From: Prinsepia uniflora
Taxonomy: Eukaryota; Streptophyta; Magnoliopsida; Rosales; Rosaceae
NCBI GenBank assembly: GCA_032719365.1
Contig: CM064870.1
Span: 21,642,738 to 21,706,737 of the forward strand
Reading direction: 5' to 3'
Length of the DNA: 64,000 nt
Part shown: positions 45,904-59,791 of the stretch, one piece after another
Layout of the letters: the number at the start of each line of letters is the position of its first letter
Position numbering within the stretch: position 1 is the stretch's first letter
Translations under genes and position numbers: made by a program
The notes under the pieces: generated by a model
What the model was told of the DNA's origin: nothing
Databases searched by the model: none
What the model saw: the letters and a program-made list of their open reading frames with translations, nothing else

Positions 45904-47505
45904 TGATAGAGATAAACTTTGTAAGCGCACAAGACGTGTAGATAGTATAGATGCAAGCAAAGGTCGATCCCACGAAGACTTGCTCAATGATATGCAATTC
46001 TGTTTAACTCAATTAACTTAAGTGGAGTAATTAAAATGCAATGGGGGGTTTGTTACATTTTATGAATGAAGTAAATTAACTAATAATAAATAACTAAGTC
46101 GAGCCAGGGTTTCTATCCACCTTTACCAATTAAAGTTCCGTTAGATTTCCATGATTAGATTTCTATGCATGTATCTGAATTAAGTGCTCGTGCAGGGGTT
46201 CGACTAAGGTTCACCCCAGATCTGCCCACCCTTAAACAACTATTACCGATGGTACGTGATAATGCATGAAACATAAATAAGATTTAATGACACTACACTA
46301 ACCCTAGAAAAGTGATGTACATACCTAGGAAGTCATGAGTTTAGATTACGAATAAGATTCCCCCTCTTAAACGTGATGCTAAAAATTGCAGGGTTAACAC
46401 AAACATCGAGGGGATCCGTCAACCAATTACATCGACAATTATACAAAAATAAGGTAGCTAAGCTTATAAGCATAAATTCAGTTCATGAAGCGCAGTAATC
46501 CAACAAATCCAAGCATGCATAACAATCATAATCAAGAATCAGAAATCAAACACGAACTAACATGGCTAGGGCTTCAAGTAACCCTAGCCATAATTACACT
46601 ACTCAAACATTATTGAATAAACGAATAACATAATTAAATGCATAAGAAACAGAAAACGATAAAAGAATAAATAAACATAAATACTAAAGAATAGCAAAGG
46701 AGTAGGAAAAGGGGCTCAAACACTCTTCTTTTCCCAAGCCTCACGTCCTCCTTAGTACAAGCTTGAATCCAAAAACATAAAAAATAATAAAATACGGATA
46801 GACTATGTTTATGAATTGAGTATGAATTTTGACAGAGTTTTGGGACCTAGGAAGGTAAATTCGCCCCCCTACAATAAACCCTAATGCCCCTATTTATAAG
46901 AGAATAAGTAATCCTCTTAAAAATAAGAGTTTTTAATTAAATTTTATAAAGAAAAGGCTTCCTAATTAATTAATAAATCTAATTAAAACCTTTCCTGCAA
47001 GTAAAGGAATTAAAAACAAGAATACAAAAGGAAATAGGACTAAATCCCTATAAAATATGGAGAATAAATGTAGAAGGAACTTAAAGTTAACCTAAAAAAT
47101 GAGGAAAATCCGGAATAAAGCTACAGGATCCATTTTCGGTGGAAGTCCACCAAACCGGAGGAAGAGGAATTAGGACACGCACGCCGAGGAGTAGGCCGGT
47201 CATTCGGTAGGCGCATGCCGAATCTGAGGGCGCGATACAGTCCATGCGTAAGGACCCCCTGATGGTGATTTCGGTGGGTATCCATTGACGTTTTGTGCCA
47301 TTTTCTTTCCTTCATAACTTCGTCATTTCAACTTCGATTTAGGTGATTCTTTCGTCCAAATTATCGTAATTCCAAACTCGATTTGATCTACACATTTCTC
47401 AAAAAATATATTATTTTCTCCAATTGCATAGAACAGAATATTAAAAAAACATACGTAAAAGGGTATTAAATCATGGATAAAACATGCACAAATCATGACC
47501 TATTA
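45904..47505 (-). mobile_element. Solo LTR nested in the giant LTR
   Basis: Read on the minus strand it starts TAATAGGTCATG and ends TTTATCTCTATCA (1602 bases). It is flanked by GTGGA (45899-45903, 47506-47510). Joining the flanks restores a sequence parallel to GTCCACTCACA in the related LTR at 12370, which confirms the insertion point. It resembles the TGATAGG-type LTRs at 25210 and 28262. Its part from 46541 on was amplified in the array. Confidence 0.88.
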
Positions 47506-48751
47506 GTGGACTAAAAATAATGTTTGTGAAAACACTTTTAAAGGAAATCAGAGTTCACCTTCTGTTTTTTCAAAACACGCATGCATAACATAACATTTGA
47601 AAACAATATAACAACAATCATGATATAATGTAAATCTGAACACGACATCGATGGATCGAACCTGCTGGATCACATATCAAGGAGTCTTTAAAATCAATAG
47701 CATAACAGGCCTCCCGGGTAACGAGTCTTTAAACTTAGGAGTCTTTAAACTCAAATCATATCGCCCCCCCCTCGGGTCAATCAACGAGTCTTTAAACTCA
47801 ACTCATATTGGGCCCCTCGGGTCAATCAACGAGTCTTTAAACTCAATTACATAACATCGGACCTAGAAAATTCAAATTATAATCATTCATGTTTCAAGTT
47901 AAAACCAAACAACATAAATCTGAAACATAGTTTCTCCAAAACAGACTATCATAACCAGTATTCAGTACATAGTAGAAATCCAAGGTTTTCCAACCATATC
48001 ACACAATATTAAATCAAAATCCAGTATCGAAAGTCCAAAAGATTCAAAACTGAGTCAAAATCAAAGTCCAATAGGGTCTTAAGCCCAAAGCATCATTTTC
48101 ACGTAAATCCGCAAAATACTAATCAGAAATTCGTAACCATATTAAATCATGAAAATTTAGCATCATCAAGTAAATCATTTTAATGCAAATCATATAAATA
48201 AACATGTAAAAACAATTATGCATGCACAGTTAGAAAACAAAATTCCACTCACTATGTCTAGCGCTTTAATCGCAACCCGTACGCTCCTCGGACGTCTCGG
48301 GAATGTCCTGGCCTGTCAAACATCACAATTATGGGTCACTATTACTTTAAATAAACTAACATTAAATCCCATAATTTTTTGAGATTTTAAACGTATTTAA
48401 AATAAACCCTAAACCTTCAGACACCCAAAACTACCCCGAAATGGTGTCCGATCAACTCGAAACTTGTGCCAAAATGTTCGTTATATCGAAAGGATGAAAA
48501 CACGTGTTGACCATTTCTCGAAATTCGGGCTCACGCACCCTCACGTGTCGCCCAAAGGCGCTGCGCGTGGGAGCCACGTGCCACGAACAGTGTCGTCTTC
48601 AACCTCCATCGTGACCCGGTTCACTGGTTTTCGGGTCGTCCGACCCGGCGACCCGACTCGGTCCAAAAATCACCATTTCTAAACCTTTTTCCTTCCTTCT
48701 TCGACTAATCCCCTCTAATCTAGCTTAAGAAGAGTTCTATACAATCAAGTA
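46541..48751. repeat. Array unit 1
   Basis: The most diverged unit (2211 bases), continuous on its left with the rest of the solo LTR. It has CCCTAGCC, GACCCGACTCGG and an extra C run (CGCCCCCCTAC) where units 2-6 have CCCTATCC, GACCCGACCCGG and CGCCCCCTAC. Confidence 0.95.
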
Positions 48752-50959
48752 AGAAATCAAACACGAACTAACATGGCTAGGGCTTCAAGTAACCCTATCC
48801 ATAATTACACTACTCAAACATTATTGAATAAACGAATAACATAATTAAATGCATAAGAAACAGAAAACGATAAAAGAATAAATAAACAAAAATACTAAAG
48901 AATAGCAAGGAGTAGGAAAAGGGGCTCAAACACTCTTCTTTTCCCAAGCCTCACGTCCTCCTTAGTACAAGCTTGAATCCAAAAACATAAAAAATAATAA
49001 AATACGGCTAGACTATGTTTATAAATTGAGTATGAATTTTGACAGAGTTTTGGGACCTAGGAAGGTAAATTCGCCCCCTACAATAAACCCTAATGCCCCT
49101 ATTTATAAGAGAATAAGTAATCCTCTTAAAAATAAGAGTTTTTAATTAAATTCTATAAGGAAAAGGCTTCCTAATTAATTAATAAATCTAATTAAAACCT
49201 TTCCTACAAGTAAAGGAATTAAAAATAAGAATACAAAAGGAAATATGACTAAATCCCTATACAATATGGAGAATAAATGTGGAAGGAACTTAAAGTTAAC
49301 CTAAAAAATGAGGAAAATCCGGAATAAAGCTACAGGATCCATTTTCGGTGGAAGTCCACCGAACCGGAGGAAGAGGAATCAGGACACGCACACCGAGGAG
49401 TAGGCCGGTCATTCGGTAGGCGCATGCCGAATCTGAGGACGCGCTACAGTCCATGCGTAAGGACCCCCTGATGGTGATTTCGGTGGGTATCCATTGACGT
49501 TTTGTGCCATTTTCTTTCCTTCATAACTTCGTCATTTCAACTTCGATTTAGGTGATTCTTTCGTCCAAATTCTCGTAATTCCAAACTCTATTTGATCTAC
49601 ACATTTCTCAAAAAATATATTATTTTCTCCAATTGCATAGAACGGAATATTAACAAAACATACGTAAAAGGCTATTAAATCATGGATAAAACATGCACAA
49701 ATCATGACCTATTAGTGGACTAAAAATAATGTTTGTGAAAACACTTTTAAAGGAAATCAGAGTTCACCTTCTGTTTTTTCAAAACACGCATGCATAACAT
49801 AACATTTGAAAACAATATAACAACAATCATGATATAATGTAAATCTGAACACGACATCGATGGATCGAACCTGCTGGATCACATATCAAGGAGTCTTTAA
49901 AATCAATAGCATAACAGGCCTCCCGGGTAACGAGTCTTTAAACTTAGGAGTCTTTAAACTCAAATCATATCGCCCCCCCTCGGGTCAATCAACGAGTCTT
50001 TAAACTCAACTCATATTGGGCCCCTCGGGTCAATCAACGAGTCTTTAAACTCAATTACATAACATCGGACCTAGAAAATTCAAATTAAAATCATTCATGT
50101 TTCAAGTTAAAACCAAACAACATAAATCTGAAACATAGTTTCTCCAAAACAGACTATCATAACCAGTATTCAGTACATAGTAGAAATCCAAGGTTTTCCA
50201 ACCATATCACACAATATTAAATCAAAATCCAGTATCGAAAGTCCAAAAGATTCAAAACTGAGTCAAAATCAAAGTCCAATAGGGTCTTAAGCCCAAAGCA
50301 TCATTTTCACGTAAATCCGCAAAATACTAATCAGAAATTCGTAACCATATTAAATCATGAAAATTTAGCATCATCAAGTAAATCATTTTAATGCAAATCA
50401 TATAAATAAACATGTAAAAACAGTTATGCATGCACAATTAGAAAACAAAATTCCACTCACTAAGTCTAGCGCTTTAATCGCAACCCGTACGCTCCTCGGA
50501 CGTCTCGGGAATGTCCTGGCCTGTCAAACATCACAATTATGGGTCACTATTACTTTAAATAAACTAACATTAAATCCCATAATTTTTTGAGATTTTAAAC
50601 GTATTTAAAATAAACCCTAAACCTTCAGACACCCAAAACTACCCCGAAATGGTGTCCGATCAACTCGAAACTTGTGCCAAAATGTTCGTTATATCGAAAG
50701 GATGAAAACACGTGTTGACCATTTTTCGAAATTCGGGCTCACGCACCCTCACGTGTCGCCCAAAGGCGCTGCGCGTGGGAGCCACGTGCCACGAACAGTG
50801 TCGTCTTCAACCTCCATCGTGACCCGGTTCACTGGTTTTCGGGTCGTCCGACCCGGCGACCCGACCCGGTCCAAAAATCACCATTTCTAAACCTTTTTCC
50901 TTCCTTCTTCGACTAATCCCCTCTAATCTAGCTTAAGAAGAGTTCTATACAATCAAGTA
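48752..50959. repeat. Array unit 2
   Basis: 2208 bases. Private variants: CACACCGAGG (near 49390) and CATTTTTCGAAA (near 50722). Confidence 0.95.
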
Positions 50960-53167
50960 AGAAATCAAACACGAACTAACATGGCTAGGGCTTCAAGTAA
51001 CCCTATCCATAATTACACTACTCAAACATTATTGAATAAACGAATAACATAATTAAATGCATAAGAAACAGAAAACGATAAAAGAATAAATAAACAAAAA
51101 TACTAAAGAATAGCAAGGAGTAGGAAAAGGGGCTCAAACACTCTTCTTTTCCCAAGCCTCACGTCCTCCTTAGTACAAGCTTGAATCCAAAAACATAAAA
51201 AATAATAAAATACGGCTAGACTATGTTTATAAATTGAGTATGAATTTTGACAGAGTTTTGGGACCTAGGAAGGTAAATTCGCCCCCTACAATAAACCCTA
51301 ATGCCCCTATTTATAAGAGAATAAGTAATCCTCTTAAAAATAAGAGTTTTTAATTAAATTCTATAAGGAAAAGGCTTCCTAATTAATTAATAAATCTAAT
51401 TAAAACCTTTCCTACAAGTAAAGGAATTAAAAATAAGAATACAAAAGGAAATATGACTAAATCCCTATACAATATGGAGAATAAATGTGGAAGGAACTTA
51501 AAGTTAACCTAAAAAATGAGGAAAATCCGGAATAAAGCTACAGGATCCATTTTCGGTGGAAGTCCACCGAACCGGAGGAAGAGGAATCAGGACACGCACG
51601 CCGAGGAGTAGGCCGGTCATTCGGTAGGCGCATGCCGAATCTGAGGACGCGCTACAGTCCATGCGTAAGGACCCCCTGATGGTGATTTCGGTGGGTATCC
51701 ATTGACGTTTTGTGCCATTTTCTTTCCTTCATAACTTCGTCATTTCAACTTCGATTTAGGTGATTCTTTCGTCCAAATTCTCGTAATTCCAAACTCTATT
51801 TGATCTACACATTTCTCAAAAAATATATTATTTTCTCCAATTGCATAGAACGGAATATTAACAAAACATACGTAAAAGGCTATTAAATCATGGATAAAAC
51901 ATGCACAAATCATGACCTATTAGTGGACTAAAAATAATGTTTGTGAAAACACTTTTAAAGGAAATCAGAGTTCACCTTCTGTTTTTTCAAAACACGCATG
52001 CATAACATAACATTTGAAAACAATATAACAACAATCATGATATAATGTAAATCTGAACACGACATCGATGGATCGAACCTGCTGGATCACATATCAAGGA
52101 GTCTTTAAAATCAATAGCATAACAGGCCTCCCGGGTAACGAGTCTTTAAACTTAGGAGTCTTTAAACTCAAATCATATCGCCCCCCCTCGGGTCAATCAA
52201 CGAGTCTTTAAACTCAACTCATATTGGGCCCCTCGGGTCAATCAACGAGTCTTTAAACTCAATTACATAACATCGGACCTAGAAAATTCAAATTAAAATC
52301 ATTCATGTTTCAAGTTAAAACCAAACAACATAAATCTGAAACATAGTTTCTCCAAAACAGACTATCATAACCAGTATTCAGTACATAGTAGAAATCCAAG
52401 GTTTTCCAACCATATCACACAATATTAAATCAAAATCCAGTATCGAAAGTCCAAAAGATTCAAAACTGAGTCAAAATCAAAGTCCAATAGGGTCTTAAGC
52501 CCAAAGCATCATTTTCACGTAAATCCGCAAAATACTAATCAGAAATTCGTAACCATATTAAATCATGAAAATTTAGCATCATCAAGTAAATCATTTTAAT
52601 GCAAATCATATAAATAAACATGTAAAAACAGTTATGCATGCACAATTAGAAAACAAAATTCCACTCACTAAGTCTAGCGCTTTAATCGCAACCCGTACGC
52701 TCCTCGGACGTCTCGGGAATGTCCTGGCCTGTCAAACATCACAATTATGGGTCACTATTACTTTAAATAAACTAACATTAAATCCCATAATTTTTTGAGA
52801 TTTTAAACGTATTTAAAATAAACCCTAAACCTTCAGACACCCAAAACTACCCCGAAATGGTGTCCGATCAACTCGAAACTTGTGCCAAAATGTTCGTTAT
52901 ATCGAAAGGATGAAAACACGTGTTGACCATTTCTCGAAATTCGGGCTCACGCACCCTCACGTGTCGCCCAAAGGCGCTGCGCGTGGGAGCCACGTGCCAC
53001 GAACAGTGTCGTCTTCAACCTCCATCGTGACCCGGTTCACTGGTTTTCGGGTCGTCCGACCCGGCGACCCGACCCGGTCCAAAAATCACCATTTCTAAAC
53101 CTTTTTCCTTCCTTCTTCGACTAATCCCCTCTAATCTAGCTTAAGAAGAGTTCTATACAATCAAGTA
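50960..53167. repeat. Array unit 3
   Basis: 2208 bases; appears to be the consensus form, no private variant noticed. Confidence 0.95.
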
Positions 53168-55375
53168 AGAAATCAAACACGAACTAACATGGCTAGGGCT
53201 TCAAGTAACCCTATCCATAATTACACTACTCAAACATTATTGAATAAACGAATAACATAATTAAATGCATAAGAAACAGAAAACGATAAAAGAATAAATA
53301 AACAAAAATACTAAAGAATAGCAAGGAGTAGGAAAAGGGGCTCAAACACTCTTCTTTTCCCAAGCCTCACGTCCTCCTTAGTACAAGCTTGAATCCAAAA
53401 ACATAAAAAATAATAAAATACGGCTAGACTATGTTTATAAATTGAGTATGAATTTTGACAGAGTTTTGGGACCTAGGAAGGTAAATTCGCCCCCTACAAT
53501 AAACCCTAATGCCCCTATTTATAAGAGAATAAGTAATCCTCTTAAAAATAAGAGTTTTTAATTAAATTCTATAAGGAAAAGGCTTCCTAATTAATTAATA
53601 AATCTAATTAAAACCTTTCCTACAAGTAAAGGAATTAAAAATAAGAATACAAAAGGAAATATGACTAAATCCCTATACAATATGGAGAATAAATGTGGAA
53701 GGAACTTAAAGTTAACCTAAAAAATGAGGAAAATCCGGAATAAAGCTACAGGATCCATTTTCGGTGGAAGTCCACCGAACCGGAGGAAGAGGAATCAGGA
53801 CACGCACGCCGAGGAGTAGGCCGGTCATTCGGTAGGCGCATGCCGAATCTGAGGACGCGCTACAGTCCATGCGTAAGGACCCCCTGATGGTGATTTCGGT
53901 GGGTATCCATTGACGTTTTGTGCCATTTTCTTTCCTTCATAACTTCGTCATTTCAACTTCGATTTAGGTGATTCTTTCGTCCAAATTCTCGTAATTCCAA
54001 ACTCTATTTGATCTACACATTTCTCAAAAAATATATTATTTTCTCCAATTGCATAGAACGGAATATTAACAAAACATACGTAAAAGGCTATTAAATCATG
54101 GATAAAACATGCACAAATCATGACCTATTAGTGGACTAAAAATAATGTTTGTGAAAACACTTTTAAAGGAAATCAGAGTTCACCTTCTGTTTTTTCAAAA
54201 CACGCATGCATAACATAACATTTGAAAACAATATAACAACAATCATGATATAATGTAAATCTGAACACGACATCGATGGATCGAACCTGCTGGATCACAT
54301 ATCAAGGAGTCTTTAAAATCAATAGCATAACAGGCCTCCCGGGTAACGAGTCTTTAAACTTAGGAGTCTTTAAACTCAAATCATATCGCCCCCCCTCGGG
54401 TCAATCAACGAGTCTTTAAACTCAACTCATATTGGGCCCCTCGGGTCAATCAACGAGTCTTTAAACTCAATTACATAACATCGGACCTAGAAAATTCAAA
54501 TTAAAATCATTCATGTTTCAAGTTAAAACCAAACAACATAAATCTGAAACATAGTTTCTCCAAAACTGACTATCATAACCAGTATTCAGTACATAGTAGA
54601 AATCCAAGGTTTTCCAACCATATCACACAATATTAAATCAAAATCCAGTATCGAAAGTCCAAAAGATTCAAAACTGAGTCAAAATCAAAGTCCAATAGGG
54701 TCTTAAGCCCAAAGCATCATTTTCACGTAAATCCGCAAAATACTAATCAGAAATTCGTAACCATATTAAATCATGAAAATTTAGCATCATCAAGTAAATC
54801 ATTTTAATGCAAATCATATAAATAAACATGTAAAAACAGTTATGCATGCACAATTAGAAAACAAAATTCCACTCACTAAGTCTAGCGCTTTAATCGCAAC
54901 CCGTACGCTCCTCGGACGTCTCGGGAATGTCCTGGCCTGTCAAACATCACAATTATGGGTCACTATTACTTTAAATAAACTAACATTAAATCCCATAATT
55001 TTCTGAGATTTTAAACGTATTTAAAATAAACCCTAAACCTTCAGACACCCAAAACTACCCCGAAATGGTGTCCGATCAACTCGAAACTTGTGCCAAAATG
55101 TTCGTTATATCGAAAGGATGAAAACACGTGTTGACCATTTCTCGAAATTCGGGCTCACGCACCCTCACGTGTCGCCCAAAGACGCTGCGCGTGGGAGCCA
55201 CGTGCCACGAACAGTGTCGTCTTCAACCTCCATCGTGACCCGGTTCACTGGTTTTCGGGTCGTCCGACCCGGCGACCCGACCCGGTCCAAAAATCACCAT
55301 TTCTAAACCTTTTTCCTTCCTTCTTCGACTAATCCCCTCTAATCTAGCTTAAGAAGAGTTCTATACAATCAAGTA
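53168..55375. repeat. Array unit 4
   Basis: 2208 bases. Shares C at 55003 and A at 55182 with unit 6 only. Private AAAACTGACTATC near 54563. Confidence 0.95.
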
Positions 55376-57583
55376 AGAAATCAAACACGAACTAACATGG
55401 CTAGGGCTTCAAGTAACCCTATCCATAATTACACTACTCAAACATTATTGAATAAACGAATAACATAATTAAATGCATAAGAAACAGAAAACGATAAAAG
55501 AATAAATAAACAAAAATACTAAAGAATAGCAAGGAGTAGGAAAAGGGGCTCAAACACTCTTCTTTTCCCAAGCCTCACGTCCTCCTTAGTACAAGCTTGA
55601 ATCCAAAAACATAAAAAATAATAAAATACGGCTAGACTATGTTTATAAATTGAGTATGAATTTTGACAGAGTTTTGGGACCTAGGAAGGTAAATTCGCCC
55701 CCTACAATAAACCCTAATGCCCCTATTTATAAGAGAATAAGTAATCCTCTTAAAAATAAGAGTTTTTAATTAAATTCTATAAGGAAAAGGCTTCCTAATT
55801 AATTAATAAATCTAATTAAAACCTTTCCTACAAGTAAAGGAATTAAAAATAAGAATACAAAAGGAAATATGACTAAATCCCTATACAATATGGAGAATAA
55901 ATGTGGAAGGAACTTAAAGTTAACCTAAAAAATGAGGAAAATCCGGAATAAAGCTACAGGATCCATTTTCGGTGGAAGTCCACCGAACCGGAGGAAGAGG
56001 AATCAGGACACGCACGCCGAGGAGTAGGCCGGTCATTCGGTAGGCGCATGCCGAATCTGAGGACGCGCTACAGTCCATGCGTAAGGACCCCTTGATGGTG
56101 ATTTCGGTGGGTATCCATTGACGTTTTGTGCCATTTTCTTTCCTTCATAACTTCGTCATTTCAACTTCGATTTAGGTGATTCTTTCGTCCAAATTCTCGT
56201 AATTCCAAACTCTATTTGATCTACACATTTCTCAAAAAATATATTATTTTCTCCAATTGCATAGAACGGAATATTAACAAAACATACGTAAAAGGCTATT
56301 AAATCATGGATAAAACATGCACAAATCATGACCTATTAGTGGACTAAAAATAATGTTTGTGAAAACACTTTTAAAGGAAATCAGAGTTCACCTTTTGTTT
56401 TTTCAAAACACGCATGCATAACATAACATTTGAAAACAATATAACAACAATCATGATATAATGTAAATCTGAACACGACATCGATGGATCGAACCTGCTG
56501 GATCACATATCAAGGAGTCTTTAAAATCAATAGCATAACAGGCCTCCCGGGTAACGAGTCTTTAAACTTAGGAGTCTTTAAACTCAAATCATATCGCCCC
56601 CCCTCGGGTCAATCAACGAGTCTTTAAACTCAACTCATATTGGGCCCCTCGGGTCAATCAACGAGTCTTTAAACTCAATTACATAACATCGGACCTAGAA
56701 AATTCAAATTAAAATCATTCATGTTTCAAGTTAAAACCAAACAACATAAATCTGAAACATAGTTTCTCCAAAACAGACTATCATAACCAGTATTCAGTAC
56801 ATAGTAGAAATCCAAGGTTTTCCAACCATATCACACAATATTAAATCAAAATCCAGTATCGAAAGTCCAAAAGATTCAAAACTGAGTCAAAATCAAAGTC
56901 CAATAGGGTCTTAAGCCCAAAGCATCATTTTCACGTAAATCCGCAAAATACTAATCAGAAATTCGTAACCATATTAAATCATGAAAATTTAGCATCATCA
57001 AGTAAATCATTTTAATGCAAATCATATAAATAAACATGTAAAAACAGTTATGCATGCACAATTAGAAAACAAAATTCCACTCACTAAGTCTAGCGCTTTA
57101 ATCGCAACCCGTACGCTCCTCGGACGTCTCGGGAATGTCCTGGCCTGTCAAACATCACAATTATGGGTCACTATTACTTTAAATAAACTAACATTAAATC
57201 CCATAATTTTTTGAGATTTTAAACGTATTTAAAATAAACCCTAAACCTTCAGACACCCAAAACTACCCCGAAATGGTGTCCGATCAACTCGAAACTTGTG
57301 CCAAAATGTTCGTTATATCGAAAGGATGAAAACACGTGTTGACCATTTCTCGAAATTCGGGCTCACGCACCCTCACGTGTCGCCCAAAGGCGCTGCGCGT
57401 GGGAGCCACGTGCCACGAACAGTGTCGTCTTCAACCTCCATCGTGACCCGGTTCACTGGTTTTCGGGTCGTCCGACCCGGCGACCCGACCCGGTCCAAAA
57501 ATCACCATTTCTAAACCTTTTTCCTTCCTTCTTCGACTAATCCCCTCTAATCTAGCTTAAGAAGAGTTCTATACAATCAAGTA
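55376..57583. repeat. Array unit 5
   Basis: 2208 bases. Private CCCCTTGATGG (near 56088) and CACCTTTTGTTT (near 56390). Confidence 0.95.
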
Positions 57584-59791
57584 AGAAATCAAACACGAAC
57601 TAACATGGCTAGGGCTTCAAGTAACCCTATCCATAATTACACTACTCAAACATTATTGAATAAACGAATAACATAATTAAATGCATAAGAAACAGAAAAC
57701 GATAAAAGAATAAATAAACAAAAATACTAAAGAATAGCAAGGAGTAGGAAAAGGGGCTCAAACACTCTTCTTTTCCCAAGCCTCATGTCCTCCTTAGTAC
57801 AAGCTTGAATCCAAAAACATAAAAAATAATAAAATACGGCTAGACTATGTTTATAAATTGAGTATGAATTTTGACAGAGTTTTGGGACCTAGGAAGGTAA
57901 ATTCGCCCCCTACAATAAACCCTAATGCCCCTATTTATAAGAGAATAAGTAATCCTCTTAAAAATAAGAGTTTTTAATTAAATTCTATAAGGAAAAGGCT
58001 TCCTAATTAATTAATAAATCTAATTAAAACCTTTCCTACAAGTAAAGGAATTAAAAATAAGAATACAAAAGGAAATATGACTAAATCCCTATACAATATG
58101 GAGAATAAATGTGGAAGGAACTTAAAGTTAACCTAAAAAATGAGGAAAATCCGGAATAAAGCTACAGGATCCATTTTCGGTGGAAGTCCACCGAACCGGA
58201 GGAAGAGGAATCAGGACACGCACGCCGAGGAGTAGGCCGGTCATTCGGTAGGCGCATGCCGAATCTGAGGACGCGCTACAGTCCATGCGTAAGGACCCCC
58301 TGATGGTGATTTCGGTGGGTATCCATTGACGTTTTGTGCCATTTTCTTTCCTTCATAACTTCGTCATTTCAACTTCGATTTAGGTGATTCTTTCGTCCAA
58401 ATTCTCGTAATTCCAAACTCTATTTGATCTACACATTTCTCAAAAAATATATTATTTTCTCCAATTGCATAGAACGGAATATTAACAAAACATACGTAAA
58501 AGGCTATTAAATCATGGATAAAACATGCACAAATCATGACCTATTAGTGGACTAAAAATAATGTTTGTGAAAACACTTTTAAAGGAAATCAGAGTTCACC
58601 TTCTGTTTTTTCAAAACACGCATGCATAACATAACATTTGAAAACAATATAACAACAATCATGATATAATGTAAATCTGAACACGACATCGATGGATCGA
58701 ACCTGCTGGATCACATATCAAGGAGTCTTTAAAATCAATAGCATAACAGGCCTCCCGGGTAACGAGTCTTTAAACTTAGGAGTCTTTAAACTCAAATCAT
58801 ATCGCCCCCCCTCGGGTCAATCAACGAGTCTTTAAACTCAACTCATATTGGGCCCCTCGGGTCAATCAACGAGTCTTTAAACTCAATTACATAACATCGG
58901 ACCTAGAAAATTCAAATTAAAATCATTCATGTTTCAAGTTAAAACCAAACAACATAAATCTGAAACATAGTTTCTCCAAAACAGACTATCATAACCAGTA
59001 TTCAGTACATAGTAGAAATCCAAGGTTTTCCAACCATATCACACAATATTAAATCAAAATCCAGTATCGAAAGTCCAAAAGATTCAAAACTGAGTCAAAA
59101 TCAAAGTCCAATAGGGTCTTAAGCCCAAAGCATCATTTTCACGTAAATCCGCAAAATACTAATCAGAAATTCGTAACCATATTAAATCATGAAAATTTAG
59201 CATCATCAAGTAAATCATTTTAATGCAAATCATATAAATAAACATGTAAAAACAGTTATGCATGCACAATTAGAAAACAAAATTCCACTCACTAAGTCTA
59301 GCGCTTTAATCGCAACCTGTACGCTCCTCGGACGTCTCGGGAATGTCCTGGCCTGTCAAACATCACAATTATGGGTCACTATTACTTTAAATAAACTAAC
59401 ATTAAATCCCATAATTTTCTGAGATTTTAAACGTATTTAAAATAAACCCTAAACCTTCAGACACCCAAAACTACCCCGAAATGGTGTCCGATCAACTCGA
59501 AACTTGTGCCAAAATGTTCGTTATATCGAAAGGATGAAAACACGTGTTGACCATTTCTCGAAATTCGGGCTCACGCACCCTCACGTGTCGCCCAAAGACG
59601 CTGCGCGTGGGAGCCACGTGCCACGAACAGTGTCGTCTTCAACCTCCATCGTGACCCGGTTCACTGGTTTTCGGGTCGTCCGACCCGGCGACCCGACCCG
59701 GTCCAAAAATCACCATTTCTAAACCTTTTTCCTTCCTTCTTCGACTAATCCCCTCTAATCTAGCTTAAGAAGAGTTCTATACAATCAAGTA
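57584..59791. repeat. Array unit 6
   Basis: 2208 bases. Shares C at 59419 and A at 59598 with unit 4 only. Private CCTCATGTCC (near 57782) and CAACCTGTAC (near 59315). Confidence 0.95.

Noticed and set aside
48464..59722. A 72-codon frame repeated six times every 2208 bases (MCQNVRYIERMK...)
   Set aside because: It lies within the LTR part of the array unit. Its conservation follows from array homogenisation, the single-copy relative near 60460-60660 has a frame-breaking deletion, and no family motif is visible.
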